A stretch of DNA of 30,598 nucleotides from HXMU1420-2 sp040830545 (GTDB taxonomy: Bacteria > Pseudomonadota > Alphaproteobacteria > Rhodobacterales > Rhodobacteraceae): positions 1 to 30,598 of the forward strand of contig JBFOMB010000139.1 in NCBI GenBank assembly GCA_040830545.1, read 5' to 3'. Every line of letters begins with the position of its first letter. Within the stretch, counting starts at the first letter, position 1. Positions 16,566 to 23,410 of this stretch are shown in pieces. Under the pieces are notes generated by a model. That model searched no databases, had not been told where the DNA came from, and was given only the letters and a program-made list of their open reading frames with translations. A program made the translations under genes and the position numbers.

Positions 16566-17360
16566 TCAGGTAAAGTTCCGCAAAATCTCCAGCGCCTGTG
16601 AATGCACGTCCCGGTTGGCCGCAGCGACCGCACGCCCGCCATTGTGAGCCGGGCCACCGTCCCAGTCAGTGACAATACCGCCAGCGGCCTCGACCACAGC
16701 AATCGGGGCCTGAATGTCGTAGGGGTTCAACCCCGCCTCGATCACAAGATCGACCTGCCCGGCCGCAACCAATGCGTAGCCGTAGCAATCCATTCCGTAT
16801 CGCGTCAGCTTGGCATGGCGCGACACAGCCTGAAACCCGGCCTGCTCTTGCGCTGTGCCAACCTCGGGGAAGGTCGTGAAAACGGTTGCTTCACTTAGGT
16901 TCGCGGTATCGCGCGTCTTCAGCTCCGATCGCCCCATAGGGCCGTCCAGCCGCGCCGTGTTCCCCGCGCCGACAAATCGCTCACCAATGTAGGGCTGGTC
17001 AATCACGCCCAAAACCGGACCATCCGGACCAGATAACGCGATCAATACGCCCCACGTAGGAGTTCCTGAGATGAAACCGCGCGTCCCGTCAATCGGGTCC
17101 AATACCCAGGTACGACCGCTGGTGCCTTCGACGGGTTCGAATTCCTCACCCAGAATGCCATCGTCGGGGCGGTAGCGGGACAGGATATTGCGCATCGCTA
17201 CTTCGCCAGCACGATCCGCCGCCGTCACTGGGTCAAACCCATCAGACAGCTTGTTGGCAGCCGCCAATCCGCTTTTTCGAAAATACGGAAGTATCGCGTC
17301 CCGCGCAGCATCAGCCGCGCGGGACGCCAATTCTAAATCTGAAACATCATCCGGGTCCAT
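16566..17360 (-). CDS. hisN: Histidinol-phosphatase / inositol monophosphatase family
   Basis: The 264-residue product is a Mg2+-dependent inositol-monophosphatase-fold enzyme. The metal ligands are visible: the LGEE motif (E72/E73), DPIDGTRGF (D88, D91) and the C-terminal NPYDIQAP. The segment FDPVTAADRAGEVAMRN and the short length fit HisN-type histidinol-phosphatases of alphaproteobacteria, which complete histidine synthesis. Specificity cannot be proved from sequence, as inositol or PAP phosphatases share these motifs. ATG at 17360 was chosen over an in-frame TTG at 17396. The deaminase gene follows after 10 bp. The PraR-like regulator ends 50 bp upstream on the same strand. Confidence 0.83.
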   Translation of the reverse strand: MDPDDVSDLELASRAADAARDAILPYFRKSGLAAANKLSDGFDPVTAADRAGEVAMRNILSRYRPDDGILGEEFEPVEGTSGRTWVLDPIDGTRGFISGTPTWGVLIALSGPDGPVLGVIDQPYIGERFVGAGNTARLDGPMGRSELKTRDTANLSEATVFTTFPEVGTAQEQAGFQAVSRHAKLTRYGMDCYGYALVAAGQVDLVIEAGLNPYDIQAPIAVVEAAGGIVTDWDGGPAHNGGRAVAAANRDVHSQALEILRNFT

Positions 17361-17410
17361 AACAGCTCTGGTGCCATTGTGGCCGGAATTATTCAACCCA
17401 GAGGATCGTC

Positions 17411-17782
17411 TCAGGCGACGTCACTCAGTACACGGGCCAGTTCGAACAGGCGCCGCCGCTGGTTTTCTGGGATCGAGTAGTACGAGCGGATCAGGTCCAA
17501 CGCTTCTTTGTCGCCCATGAGGTCCGTTGGTACAGGCGCATCTGCGACCGCGGCTTTTTCCGCTTCATCCAAGCCTTCAAAGAAAAAGCTGACCGGTACG
17601 TCCATGGCGTCAGCGATATCCCAAAGCCGAGAGGCGCTCACGCGATTTGCGCCGGTTTCGTACTTTTGAATTTGCTGGAACTTGATCCCGACTTTTTCCG
17701 CCAGCTGCTGCTGTGTCATGCCGATCAGCCAGCGCCGATGGCGCACGCGCTTTCCGACATGGATGTCTACGGGATGGGCCAT
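17411..17782 (-). CDS. XRE-family regulator of the PraR/PhrR type
   Basis: The 123-residue product opens with PVDIHVGKRVRHRRWLIGMT and carries a Cro/CI helix-turn-helix over about 11-66, with the hallmark KFQQIQKYETGANRVSASRL and VPVSFFFEG. This matches the rhizobial PraR/PhrR group, in which PraR represses quorum-sensing and adhesin genes. The C-terminal part (about 75-123) has an acidic linker and a helix ending RRRLFELARVL. The ATG at 17782 has an ideal AAGGAG site, and upstream in-frame codons do not fit the family. It is on the same strand as hisN and the deaminase, 50 bp before hisN. Its targets here are unknown. Confidence 0.88.
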   Translation of the reverse strand: MAHPVDIHVGKRVRHRRWLIGMTQQQLAEKVGIKFQQIQKYETGANRVSASRLWDIADAMDVPVSFFFEGLDEAEKAAVADAPVPTDLMGDKEALDLIRSYYSIPENQRRRLFELARVLSDVA

Positions 17783-18098
17783 AATATTCTCCTTGTTGCA
17801 TGACCTTAGGCCGGATGTGGCGTCCGGGCCTGCGCTATTATTGTGCTTTTTGCATGCGTCGAGTGAAACGCACTTCCCCGTTTGGTCGGCCAAGGCCGTG
17901 AATACAGATTAAGCGCTTTTCGGTTGAGTTCAAGAATAAACGCTCACCACTAGGGTGCGAACCTGAACAATTGGTTAATTTTTTCAACCCGATCTTTCCC
18001 ATTTTTGGCGCTTTTCCAACGGTTTTGCCAATAGAAGCTTGGCAAACTTATATATCTGGTAAAGAAGCATGCGATCCAATCAACCTCGTGTGAAATCC
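17783..18098. promoter_or_regulatory. Divergent intergenic region between PraR-like gene and quinone oxidoreductase
   Basis: This 316-bp gap has no gene. The right half is notably AT-rich for the window. It holds a candidate rightward promoter, TTGCCA at 18025-18030 and TATATA at 18049-18054 (18-bp spacing). A perfect inverted repeat, TTGCCAA-N7-TTGGCAA at 18025-18045, overlaps the -35 box and spacer and is a good operator candidate. I could not define the leftward promoter of the regulator. Confidence 0.5.
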
Positions 18099-19058
18099 AT
18101 GATAGCGTTTCGTGTTCAGACTGCAGGCGAACCACCCCAAATTGTTGAAATTGAAAAGGGAATTCCAGATCCTGGGCAGGTCCTTGTAGAAATTAAGGCA
18201 TGTGGGCTGAATTTTGCCGACCTGTTGATGCAGCGGGGAACATACCAGGACACCCCCGATGCGCCGTTCACCTTGGGTATGGAGGTTGCCGGAATCGTCC
18301 GCCAATGCGGAGTTGACGTGGCGGCACTTCAGCCCGGGGACAGGGTCATGGTGTATGCCCGGCAAGGCGGTTTGGCGACTTTTGGCGTGTTTGACAGCGA
18401 CCGTGTGCTGAAGATGCCGGACGATATGTCATTCGAGCAGGCTGCTGCTTTCCAGATCGGGTACGGCACTGCGCATATGGCATTGAGTCACCGAGCGGGG
18501 CTGCTTCCTGGGGAAACACTGCTGGTGACTGGCGCTGGAGGTGGAACAGGACTGACGGCGGTCGAAGTGGGCGCACAGATGGGCGCGCGCGTGATTGCTG
18601 CCGCGCGGGGATCACAGAAACTCAACGCGGCCAAAGCCGCCGGGGCAACCGAAGTGATCGATACCGGAGAAGAGGATCTGCGCACCCGACTGTTGGATCT
18701 GGGTCGGGCGGACGTTGTTTATGACACAGTTGGCGGTGACCTGTTCAAATCCGCTTTTCGTGCGATGAAGCCAGAGGGGCGATTGTTACCCGTTGGGTTT
18801 GCAGGCGGGGATGTGCCGCAGATCCCCGCCAATCACCTGCTGGTCAAAAACCTGACCGTAATCGGGTTCTACATTGGCGGTTACCTGAATTTCCGTGCCG
18901 ATGTCGTACGGGACAGCTTCGCCACCTTGACCCGCTGGTTTGAAGAGGGCCGACTGACCCCTCACATCGGGCACGTTCTTCCTTTGGAGCGGGTGTCCGA
19001 TGGGATGGACCTTCTTCGCGATCGCAAGGCCGTGGGCAAGGTCGTGATCACCCCCTAA
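18099..19058 (+). CDS. NADPH:quinone oxidoreductase-like zinc-independent MDR protein
   Basis: The 319-residue product is a medium-chain dehydrogenase/reductase of the quinone oxidoreductase branch. It has the N-terminal GroES-like domain with CGLNFADLLMQRGTY, then the Rossmann motif VTGAGGGTGLTAVEVG at about 145-160 and a substrate-side tail ending GKVVITP. Zinc-binding cysteines of alcohol dehydrogenases are absent. It should reduce quinones or enones with NADPH in the cytoplasm. The start is not sure: ATG 18099 gives the family-typical N-terminus MIAFRV, while ATG 18069 adds ten residues and has only a weak AAGAAG before it. Its stop overlaps the convergent LysR gene stop by 4 bp. Confidence 0.87.
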   Translation: MIAFRVQTAGEPPQIVEIEKGIPDPGQVLVEIKACGLNFADLLMQRGTYQDTPDAPFTLGMEVAGIVRQCGVDVAALQPGDRVMVYARQGGLATFGVFDSDRVLKMPDDMSFEQAAAFQIGYGTAHMALSHRAGLLPGETLLVTGAGGGTGLTAVEVGAQMGARVIAAARGSQKLNAAKAAGATEVIDTGEEDLRTRLLDLGRADVVYDTVGGDLFKSAFRAMKPEGRLLPVGFAGGDVPQIPANHLLVKNLTVIGFYIGGYLNFRADVVRDSFATLTRWFEEGRLTPHIGHVLPLERVSDGMDLLRDRKAVGKVVITP

Positions 19059-19942
19059 ACCTGCCCCCCTGCGACGCGCAAAACTGGGCCCGACCCTGCC
19101 GCAAACACCTGACGCAACAGGTTCGCCAACTCACCAACCAACTGCGACTTAGGGCTCAACCCACCATAGAGGTTGATGTTTTGCGAAGGCAGGTCCGGCA
19201 GCGTGCCGCCATCATCGATACAAACATGTTGGGGCGGCAATGTGCCGTCCAGCAAAACGCCTACAGCAAGGTCAGCGCTGATCGTGGCTTCGATCGTGCG
19301 GTCAGATTCGCTGTCCACAACAGAGTCCCACGGGATGCCCGCCTGATCCAGTGCCGCCGTCGCAATGGGTCGGAATATACAGTTGCGAGAAAACGCCAGC
19401 CGCAACGGGCGTTGTCGCCACATGGATCCGTCCGGCGCACCGACCCAACGCAGCGGGAGAAGCTGAATCTGCTCCCCACCCTCGCCAATCGCGGATTCAG
19501 TCGTCAGGATCAGGTCGCACTCACCTTTGCCATAAAGTGATTTCAGCTCGCGAGTATAAGATGAAATGAGGTGCACCCGCACGCGTGGGAAGCTTGCGTT
19601 AAACCGCTGCAGAACGCGCGGTATCGCTGGCTGCACCACATCATGAGGCACGCCCAGCGTCACTTCACCCTCAAACGCCTGGTCTGTCAGTCGCCCGACC
19701 ACCTCGTCATTCAGGGCCACCATGCGACGCGCATATCCCAGCAGTTGTTCACCCGAGGCCGTCAGCGAAATCCCCCGTCCCGACCGGTCCAGCAGGTCCT
19801 GACCTAGCATTTCTTCCAGCCGTTTGATCTGCATGGAGACCGCCGATTGAGTCAAATGCAGGAACCCTGCGGCCCGCGTGACCCCGCCCGAGTCGGCAAC
19901 GGCCACGAAAGAGCGAAGTGTGGTGACATCCAGATTTCTCAT
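19055..19942 (-). CDS. LysR-family transcriptional regulator
   Basis: The 295-residue product has an N-terminal winged HTH (about 1-62; VTTLRSFVAVADSGGVTRAA, then LTQSAVSMQIKRLEEMLG) and a periplasmic-binding-protein-like effector domain (about 88-280). The DNA-binding domain is complete. It is divergent from the DUF1127 gene across 128 bp, where a site with the LysR signature ATC-N9-GAT lies at 20012-20026, so this small gene is a likely target. On the minus strand the sequence AAGGAT just upstream of the ATG serves as ribosome binding site. The gene end overlaps the convergent oxidoreductase by 4 bp. The effector is unknown. Confidence 0.92.
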   Translation of the reverse strand: MRNLDVTTLRSFVAVADSGGVTRAAGFLHLTQSAVSMQIKRLEEMLGQDLLDRSGRGISLTASGEQLLGYARRMVALNDEVVGRLTDQAFEGEVTLGVPHDVVQPAIPRVLQRFNASFPRVRVHLISSYTRELKSLYGKGECDLILTTESAIGEGGEQIQLLPLRWVGAPDGSMWRQRPLRLAFSRNCIFRPIATAALDQAGIPWDSVVDSESDRTIEATISADLAVGVLLDGTLPPQHVCIDDGGTLPDLPSQNINLYGGLSPKSQLVGELANLLRQVFAAGSGPVLRVAGGQV

Positions 19943-19976
19943 CCATCACAATCCTTGATTCATCTCAGCACAAACA

Positions 19977-19993
19977 TTCGTTTTCAAAATGAA
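19977..19993. promoter_or_regulatory. Near-palindrome, candidate operator
   Basis: TTCGTTTTCAAAATGAA is a 17-bp near-palindrome (one non-complementary pair) in the LysR/DUF1127 intergenic region. It may be a second regulator site. The structure is seen; the function is inferred. Confidence 0.4.
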
Positions 19994-20011
19994 CCACACT
20001 CCTCCATATAC

Positions 20012-20026
20012 ATCAAGGAAATTGAT
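20012..20026. promoter_or_regulatory. Candidate LysR box (ATC-N9-GAT)
   Basis: ATCAAGGAAATTGAT is an inverted repeat with 5-bp arms and 5-bp spacer that fits both the T-N11-A and the ATC-N9-GAT patterns of LysR sites. It lies 45 bp before the DUF1127 ATG and 70 bp from the LysR start. Confidence 0.55.
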
Positions 20027-20070
20027 TGAACTAAACCAACCCATCACGAAGCGAAGAAAGGACGCAGACC

Positions 20071-20277
20071 ATGACCCATTTCGCAGATACCCGCTCCGCC
20101 CTCCCTATCCGTCGCAATCGCCCGACGCTGTTGCAGCTGATGTCGATCTGGAAACAGCGCCGCCAATTGCGCACGATGGACGAACGCGCGCTGAATGATA
20201 TCGGCCTCAGCCGTCAAGAGGCTCTGATGGAATCGCGCCGCCCACTTTGGGACGTGCCTGCACATTGGCTGCGGTGA
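20071..20277 (+). CDS. DUF1127 small basic protein
   Basis: The 68-residue product carries the DUF1127 helix in its central part (about 20-58: LLQLMSIWKQRRQLRTMDER, then DIGLSRQEALMESRRPLW). Family members in alphaproteobacteria are small arginine-rich proteins; Rhodobacter CcaF1 binds RNA and affects sRNA stability, and others affect phosphate, motility and envelope traits. AAAGGA precedes the ATG. It diverges from a LysR gene, with a candidate LysR box between them. Two hairpins follow the stop (20287-20303 and 20339-20370). The exact role here is unknown. Confidence 0.88.
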   Translation: MTHFADTRSALPIRRNRPTLLQLMSIWKQRRQLRTMDERALNDIGLSRQEALMESRRPLWDVPAHWLR

Positions 20278-20286
20278 TCGGACATG

Positions 20287-20303
20287 ACCGGGGTGCCCCC
20301 GGT
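20287..20303 (+). repeat. GC-rich hairpin after DUF1127 gene
   Basis: A perfect 7-bp inverted repeat ACCGGGG / CCCCGGT with a 3-base loop starts 10 bp after the DUF1127 stop. No T-run follows, so it is more likely a 3'-UTR structure than a terminator. Confidence 0.5.
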
Positions 20304-20338
20304 ACGATGATCCCCAAACAAACAACTGAAGAAGACTG

Positions 20339-20370
20339 ATAGGGTGTTCTGGCGACTGGCACCCTATTTT
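20339..20370 (+). terminator. Rho-independent terminator downstream of the DUF1127 gene
   Basis: ATAGGGTG at 20339-20346 pairs with CACCCTAT at 20360-20367 and is followed by T. The inner loop bases can extend the stem partly. It lies about 60 bp after the DUF1127 stop and would end that transcript. Confidence 0.65.
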
Positions 20371-20546
20371 CATAGCAAGTTCCCAAAGCGAGTCGATGCC
20401 CGTCTCCACGCTCTGTTTCCATCCTGAAAACGCACCGTGTTTTAGGCATGGAATATCTTGAAAAACAGGCGAAACACCCCAATATTGCACACGAATGCCG
20501 AACGCGTCCGCGAACGGCTTTGGGGAGTATGAAACGGAGTCTTCGA

Positions 20547-21335
20547 ATGGCCGAGTACAACACAGGCAGAATGATGGGCGGAGCCGCCGCTGGCGTTCGC
20601 TCTGCTGAGATTGACGCAGGGCTTCGCGCCCATATGAACAAGGTCTACGGCACCATGTCCGTCGGCATGTTCATCACTTTCGCCGCCGCATGGGCAATTT
20701 CCGGGCTGTCAGTCACGGCTGATCCGTCCCAGGCCGTCGCGCAGATTGGCGAAGGCAAGTACCTGACCAGCCTTGGCGCTGCGATTTACACTTCGCCGCT
20801 GAAGTGGGTCATCATGTTCCTGCCGCTGGCCTTCATCTTTGGCTTTGGCGCCGCCGTGAACCGACTCAGCGCTTCGGCTGCGCAGCTGGTATTCTATACA
20901 TTCGCGGCCGTCATGGGCGTTTCGATCAGCTGGATCTTCCTTGTTTTCACCGGGTTTTCGATCATTCAGGTCTTCCTGGTGACATCCATCGCGTTTGCTG
21001 GCCTGTCGCTCTGGGGCTACACGACCAAGAAGGACATTTCCGGTTGGGGCAGCTTCCTGATCATGGGCGTGATCGGCATCTTGGTCGCATCGATCATCAA
21101 CATCTTCCTTGGCTCGCCGGCAATCGCGTTTGCCATTTCGATCCTGGGTGTTCTGATCTTTGCGGGTCTGACCGCTTATGACACGCAAAACATCAAGAAC
21201 ACATACCTGCAGATGGCCCACACGGGCGACCAAGAATGGCTGGGCAAGGCCGCGATCATGGGCGCGCTGAGCCTGTATCTGGACTTCATCAATATGTTCA
21301 TGTTCCTGCTGCAACTGCTGGGCAGCCGCGAGTAA
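20547..21335 (+). CDS. Bax inhibitor-1/YccA family inner-membrane protein
   Basis: The 262-residue product has seven predicted membrane helices and the family landmarks: an N-terminal hydrophilic tail with RSAEIDAGLRAHMNKVYGTM, a central GFGAAVNRLSASAAQLVFYT, and the C-terminal LTAYDTQNIKNTY and LYLDFINMFMFLLQLLG. Bacterial members (E. coli YccA, B. subtilis YetJ) act as FtsH modulators or pH-sensitive calcium leak channels; which applies here is unknown. The ATG at 20547 is preceded by CGGAG; 33 upstream codons are open but do not fit the family. A strong terminator follows. Confidence 0.92.
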   Translation: MAEYNTGRMMGGAAAGVRSAEIDAGLRAHMNKVYGTMSVGMFITFAAAWAISGLSVTADPSQAVAQIGEGKYLTSLGAAIYTSPLKWVIMFLPLAFIFGFGAAVNRLSASAAQLVFYTFAAVMGVSISWIFLVFTGFSIIQVFLVTSIAFAGLSLWGYTTKKDISGWGSFLIMGVIGILVASIINIFLGSPAIAFAISILGVLIFAGLTAYDTQNIKNTYLQMAHTGDQEWLGKAAIMGALSLYLDFINMFMFLLQLLGSRE

Positions 21336-21355
21336 GCGGGACCACATCCAAAACG

Positions 21356-21387
21356 AAAGGGCCGGTCATTGCGACCGGCCCTTTTTT
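21356..21387 (+). terminator. Rho-independent terminator after the YccA-like gene
   Basis: A perfect 12-bp stem (21356-21367 with 21373-21384) with a 5-base loop ends in a T-run. It lies in the gap to the convergent lipoprotein gene (stop at 21401) and may be used from both sides. Confidence 0.92.
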
Positions 21388-21400
21388 GATTTGGTTTGTT

Positions 21401-21904
21401 TCAGCTGGAACAGGCCAACGCCAGCATCATACCCTTGGGGCGGTTCGGTTGCGGGCCAAACTTGTAAACACCGCTCGCCGCCGGACACCCCGTCAGGGTA
21501 CGCGCATTGGCTGCGAAGGCCGCGCTGGTCTCAGGAACGAGGTTCGGGGAAAATAGCCCCGCTTGCGGTTTAAGCACAGCATAGGGAATCGCGTTTACAT
21601 AAAGCACGCTCAGTGCCAGTGGCTGGCCGCCAACCGAAACCGGTTTGGATCGCAGGCTCGACCCGCTGGCCCGTTTGATCACCAATTCTGCGTGATCTGC
21701 CTGGTTGGAACTGCCGGACCGCAGCGCGCCCACCGGAATGTCCGGGTACAATGTCCCGCCTGCGTATTGCGGGTCGAGGCTCGCCGCCTTGGTCACCCCA
21801 GGCTCTGCCCCCAACCCGCTGAACCCTGTGGCCTGATGCCGGGTCGCCCCGCTGCATCCCGCCAACACAAGGGCACCAATGGTCAATCCGATCAGAGATT
21901 TCAT
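21401..21904 (-). CDS. Lipoprotein of unknown function
   Basis: The 167-residue product has a lipoprotein signal (MKSLIGLTIGALVLAGCSG, lipidated Cys17). The mature protein is rich in Gly/Ser/Ala and has two further cysteines near the C-terminus (TGCPAASG and ALACSS), which could form a disulfide. I recognise no named family. AGGATGAG precedes the ATG. It sits alone on the minus strand between two plus/minus terminators, about 105 bp after the GNAT gene stop, so it may be a separate unit or an end-of-operon gene. Confidence 0.82.
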   Translation of the reverse strand: MKSLIGLTIGALVLAGCSGATRHQATGFSGLGAEPGVTKAASLDPQYAGGTLYPDIPVGALRSGSSNQADHAELVIKRASGSSLRSKPVSVGGQPLALSVLYVNAIPYAVLKPQAGLFSPNLVPETSAAFAANARTLTGCPAASGVYKFGPQPNRPKGMMLALACSS

Positions 21905-22008
21905 GTCCGCTCATCCTCCGTTTTCTGCGTCAATAGCCAGAGATCAGAGAATCACGGCGGAATTGGCGCTGAATTCAGGCGCCGACCTTTGAAATTGGGA
22001 AAAGTCGA

Positions 22009-22497
22009 TCAAAGCAGCCGGGTCATGAACACAGCCGGAAAACTGATGCCCGGACGCAGGGGCACATCAATTGGCCCCACTGTTTCGAATCCCATCGCGA
22101 TGTAAAACGGCACAGCCGTGCGCGTCGCCTGACAGTGCAAGCAATGTACACCCTGCCCCGCTGCAACCTTGAAAACCTGTGTCAGAAGCGCCCGTGCCAC
22201 CCCTTTGCGCACATGCCTGTCATCACTCACAATGTGGCGGATGTGGCCAATTGTCGTGTCACTGCGATCCCGGCTCCACCCTCCAGCCCCGACAATGGGG
22301 GCGTCCTTCCCCAGTTCTGCAACATAGTAGGTGCCACTGTTCACCAAACCGGGCTGCGCGCGGCTAATCAACGGCAAGGCTGTCACCAACACCGATGGCG
22401 GATAGTCCGGTTTCAGTAGTCTGGGGTAGGCACGCGCAAGCAAAGCGTCCACTTGCGCCAGATCACTGGATTGGGCAACACGAACACACAGCGCCAC
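22009..22497 (-). CDS. GNAT-family N-acetyltransferase
   Basis: The 162-residue product has the GNAT fold order: an N-terminal strand/helix (LCVRVAQSSDLAQVDALLAR), the central strand around GHIRHIVSDD, the acetyl-CoA loop in VRKGVARALLTQVFKVA (RxxGxA-type at about 105-115) and the C-terminal YIAMGFETVGP. It should transfer an acetyl group from acetyl-CoA to an unknown amine. I chose a GTG start at 22497 because AAAGGAGG precedes it at good spacing. A terminator for rpmG lies just upstream, so it is expressed by read-through or from its own promoter. Confidence 0.85.
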   Translation of the reverse strand: MALCVRVAQSSDLAQVDALLARAYPRLLKPDYPPSVLVTALPLISRAQPGLVNSGTYYVAELGKDAPIVGAGGWSRDRSDTTIGHIRHIVSDDRHVRKGVARALLTQVFKVAAGQGVHCLHCQATRTAVPFYIAMGFETVGPIDVPLRPGISFPAVFMTRLL

Positions 22498-22517
22498 CGC
22501 GCCTCCTTTCCGGACAA

Positions 22518-22545
22518 CAAAAAAGGGCCACAGTTTATGTGGCCC
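22518..22545 (-). terminator. Rho-independent terminator after rpmG
   Basis: GGGCCACA (22525-22532) pairs with TGTGGCCC (22538-22545) around a 5-base loop. On the minus strand it is followed by six T. The stem begins 25 bp after the rpmG stop. Confidence 0.9.
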
Positions 22546-22570
22546 CCACCGGAAACGGATACAAGATCGC

Positions 22571-22738
22571 TTACTTGATCTTGCCTTCCTTGTATTCCAC
22601 GTGCTTGCGCGCAACTGGGTCGTATTTGCGCACTGTCATTTTTTCGGTCATGGTCCGCGCGTTTTTCTTCGTGACGTAGAAATGCCCGGTGCCTGCGGTG
22701 GAGTTCAGGCGGATCTTGATTGTGGTCGGCTTCGCCAT
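22571..22738 (-). CDS. rpmG: 50S ribosomal protein L33
   Basis: This 55-residue gene is short but clear. Translation of the minus strand from ATG at 22738 gives AKPTTIKIRLNSTAGTGHFY, then VTKKNARTM and VRKYDPVARKHVEYKEGKIK before TAA. These are the L33 hallmarks of the cysteine-free, non-zinc type typical of many proteobacteria. It is a component of the large ribosomal subunit near the E site. CAGGAG precedes the ATG, a promoter with perfect TTGACA lies upstream, and an intrinsic terminator follows, so it is a stand-alone transcript. Confidence 0.97.
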   Translation of the reverse strand: MAKPTTIKIRLNSTAGTGHFYVTKKNARTMTEKMTVRKYDPVARKHVEYKEGKIK

Positions 22739-22795
22739 TTTGCGTCTCCTGCATCGGGTCCAATCGTGAACCCGGTATAAACCTGTGAAGCCCGC

Positions 22796-22823
22796 CTTTT
22801 ACGCGCTTTGCGAGGGCTGTCAA
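22796..22823 (-). promoter_or_regulatory. Candidate sigma-70 promoter of rpmG
   Basis: On the minus strand a perfect TTGACA (22823-22818) is followed after 16 bp by TAAAAG (22801-22796), about 58 bp before the rpmG ATG. Confidence 0.55.
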
Positions 22824-22863
22824 CCTGATTCAGTCGCGTTGTCCCGGAACCATATAACGAAGC

Positions 22864-23235
22864 TCAGAAGCTGCCGCCGCTCGTCGTTGTCGTGCTCGTC
22901 GTGGACGTGCTGGAATCATCCCCGCCAATGGCGGCGCCCACGACAACCACTCCCAGGACACCCGCCCCAACTGCGCCCGGCGACAGAGTCGTGCCCTGCA
23001 ACGCTGAAGGTTGCTGAGATCCGCTGCCACTGCTTTGCGTCGAATTGGACTGACATGTAGCCTGAAGAAGCCCCCCCGGAAGGTAGGTTGCACTTACAAC
23101 CGTCCCCGCCCCGCAAACCAACCGCGTTCGTGCCTCCGCGATGGCCGCACCCGGCACCGGTGCCTGAGCCGACGCGGAAACCGAAACGCAGCACAGCGCC
23201 GCGGCAGAAGCAAAATAAAGGGCGGGCCTAAGCAT
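22864..23235 (-). CDS. Small Thr/Ser-rich exported protein, YjbE/GfcA-like layout
   Basis: The 123-residue product has a signal peptide (LRPALYFASAAALCCVSVSA, cleavage after ASA at about residue 23). Next comes a short globular part with two cysteines (RLVCGAG and LQATCQS), a hydrophobic Val/Gly/Ala stretch (VGAGVLGVVVVGAAI), an acidic GGDD, and a Ser/Thr-rich tail to the C-terminus. This order of hydrophobic stretch, acidic turn and Thr-rich end resembles the small YjbE and GfcA proteins of enteric exopolysaccharide operons. That is a likeness in layout, not proven homology. The ATG at 23235 is preceded by CAGG; a TTG at 23244 is also in frame. It is divergent from another exported-protein gene at 23411. 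Confidence 0.72.
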   Translation of the reverse strand: MLRPALYFASAAALCCVSVSASAQAPVPGAAIAEARTRLVCGAGTVVSATYLPGGLLQATCQSNSTQSSGSGSQQPSALQGTTLSPGAVGAGVLGVVVVGAAIGGDDSSTSTTSTTTTSGGSF

Positions 23236-23351
23236 GTGGATCAACCTGTCTGGCGAAAAATCCTGTTCACCCTAGTCTTCTATGGGCTTTGTTACAACTC
23301 TATTCACGATTTCAGACACACCACGCGGCTATCCACCCCGAAACAGGAAAA

Positions 23352-23380
23352 TTGCAACTTAACCTCACGTGTGATCTAGT
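23352..23380 (+). promoter_or_regulatory. Candidate promoter of the 23411 gene
   Basis: TTGCAA at 23352-23357 and TCTAGT at 23375-23380 are 17 bp apart, with a TG extension one base upstream of the -10. The ATG lies about 30 bp further on. Confidence 0.4.
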
Positions 23381-23410
23381 AACGGTGCCGAGAGCTCGAG
23401 GATCTAATTT

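Noticed and set aside
17360..17396. TTG start giving 12 more residues to the HisN-like protein
   Set aside because: The ATG at 17360 is better in codon and family length, and the added residues look unlike the family.
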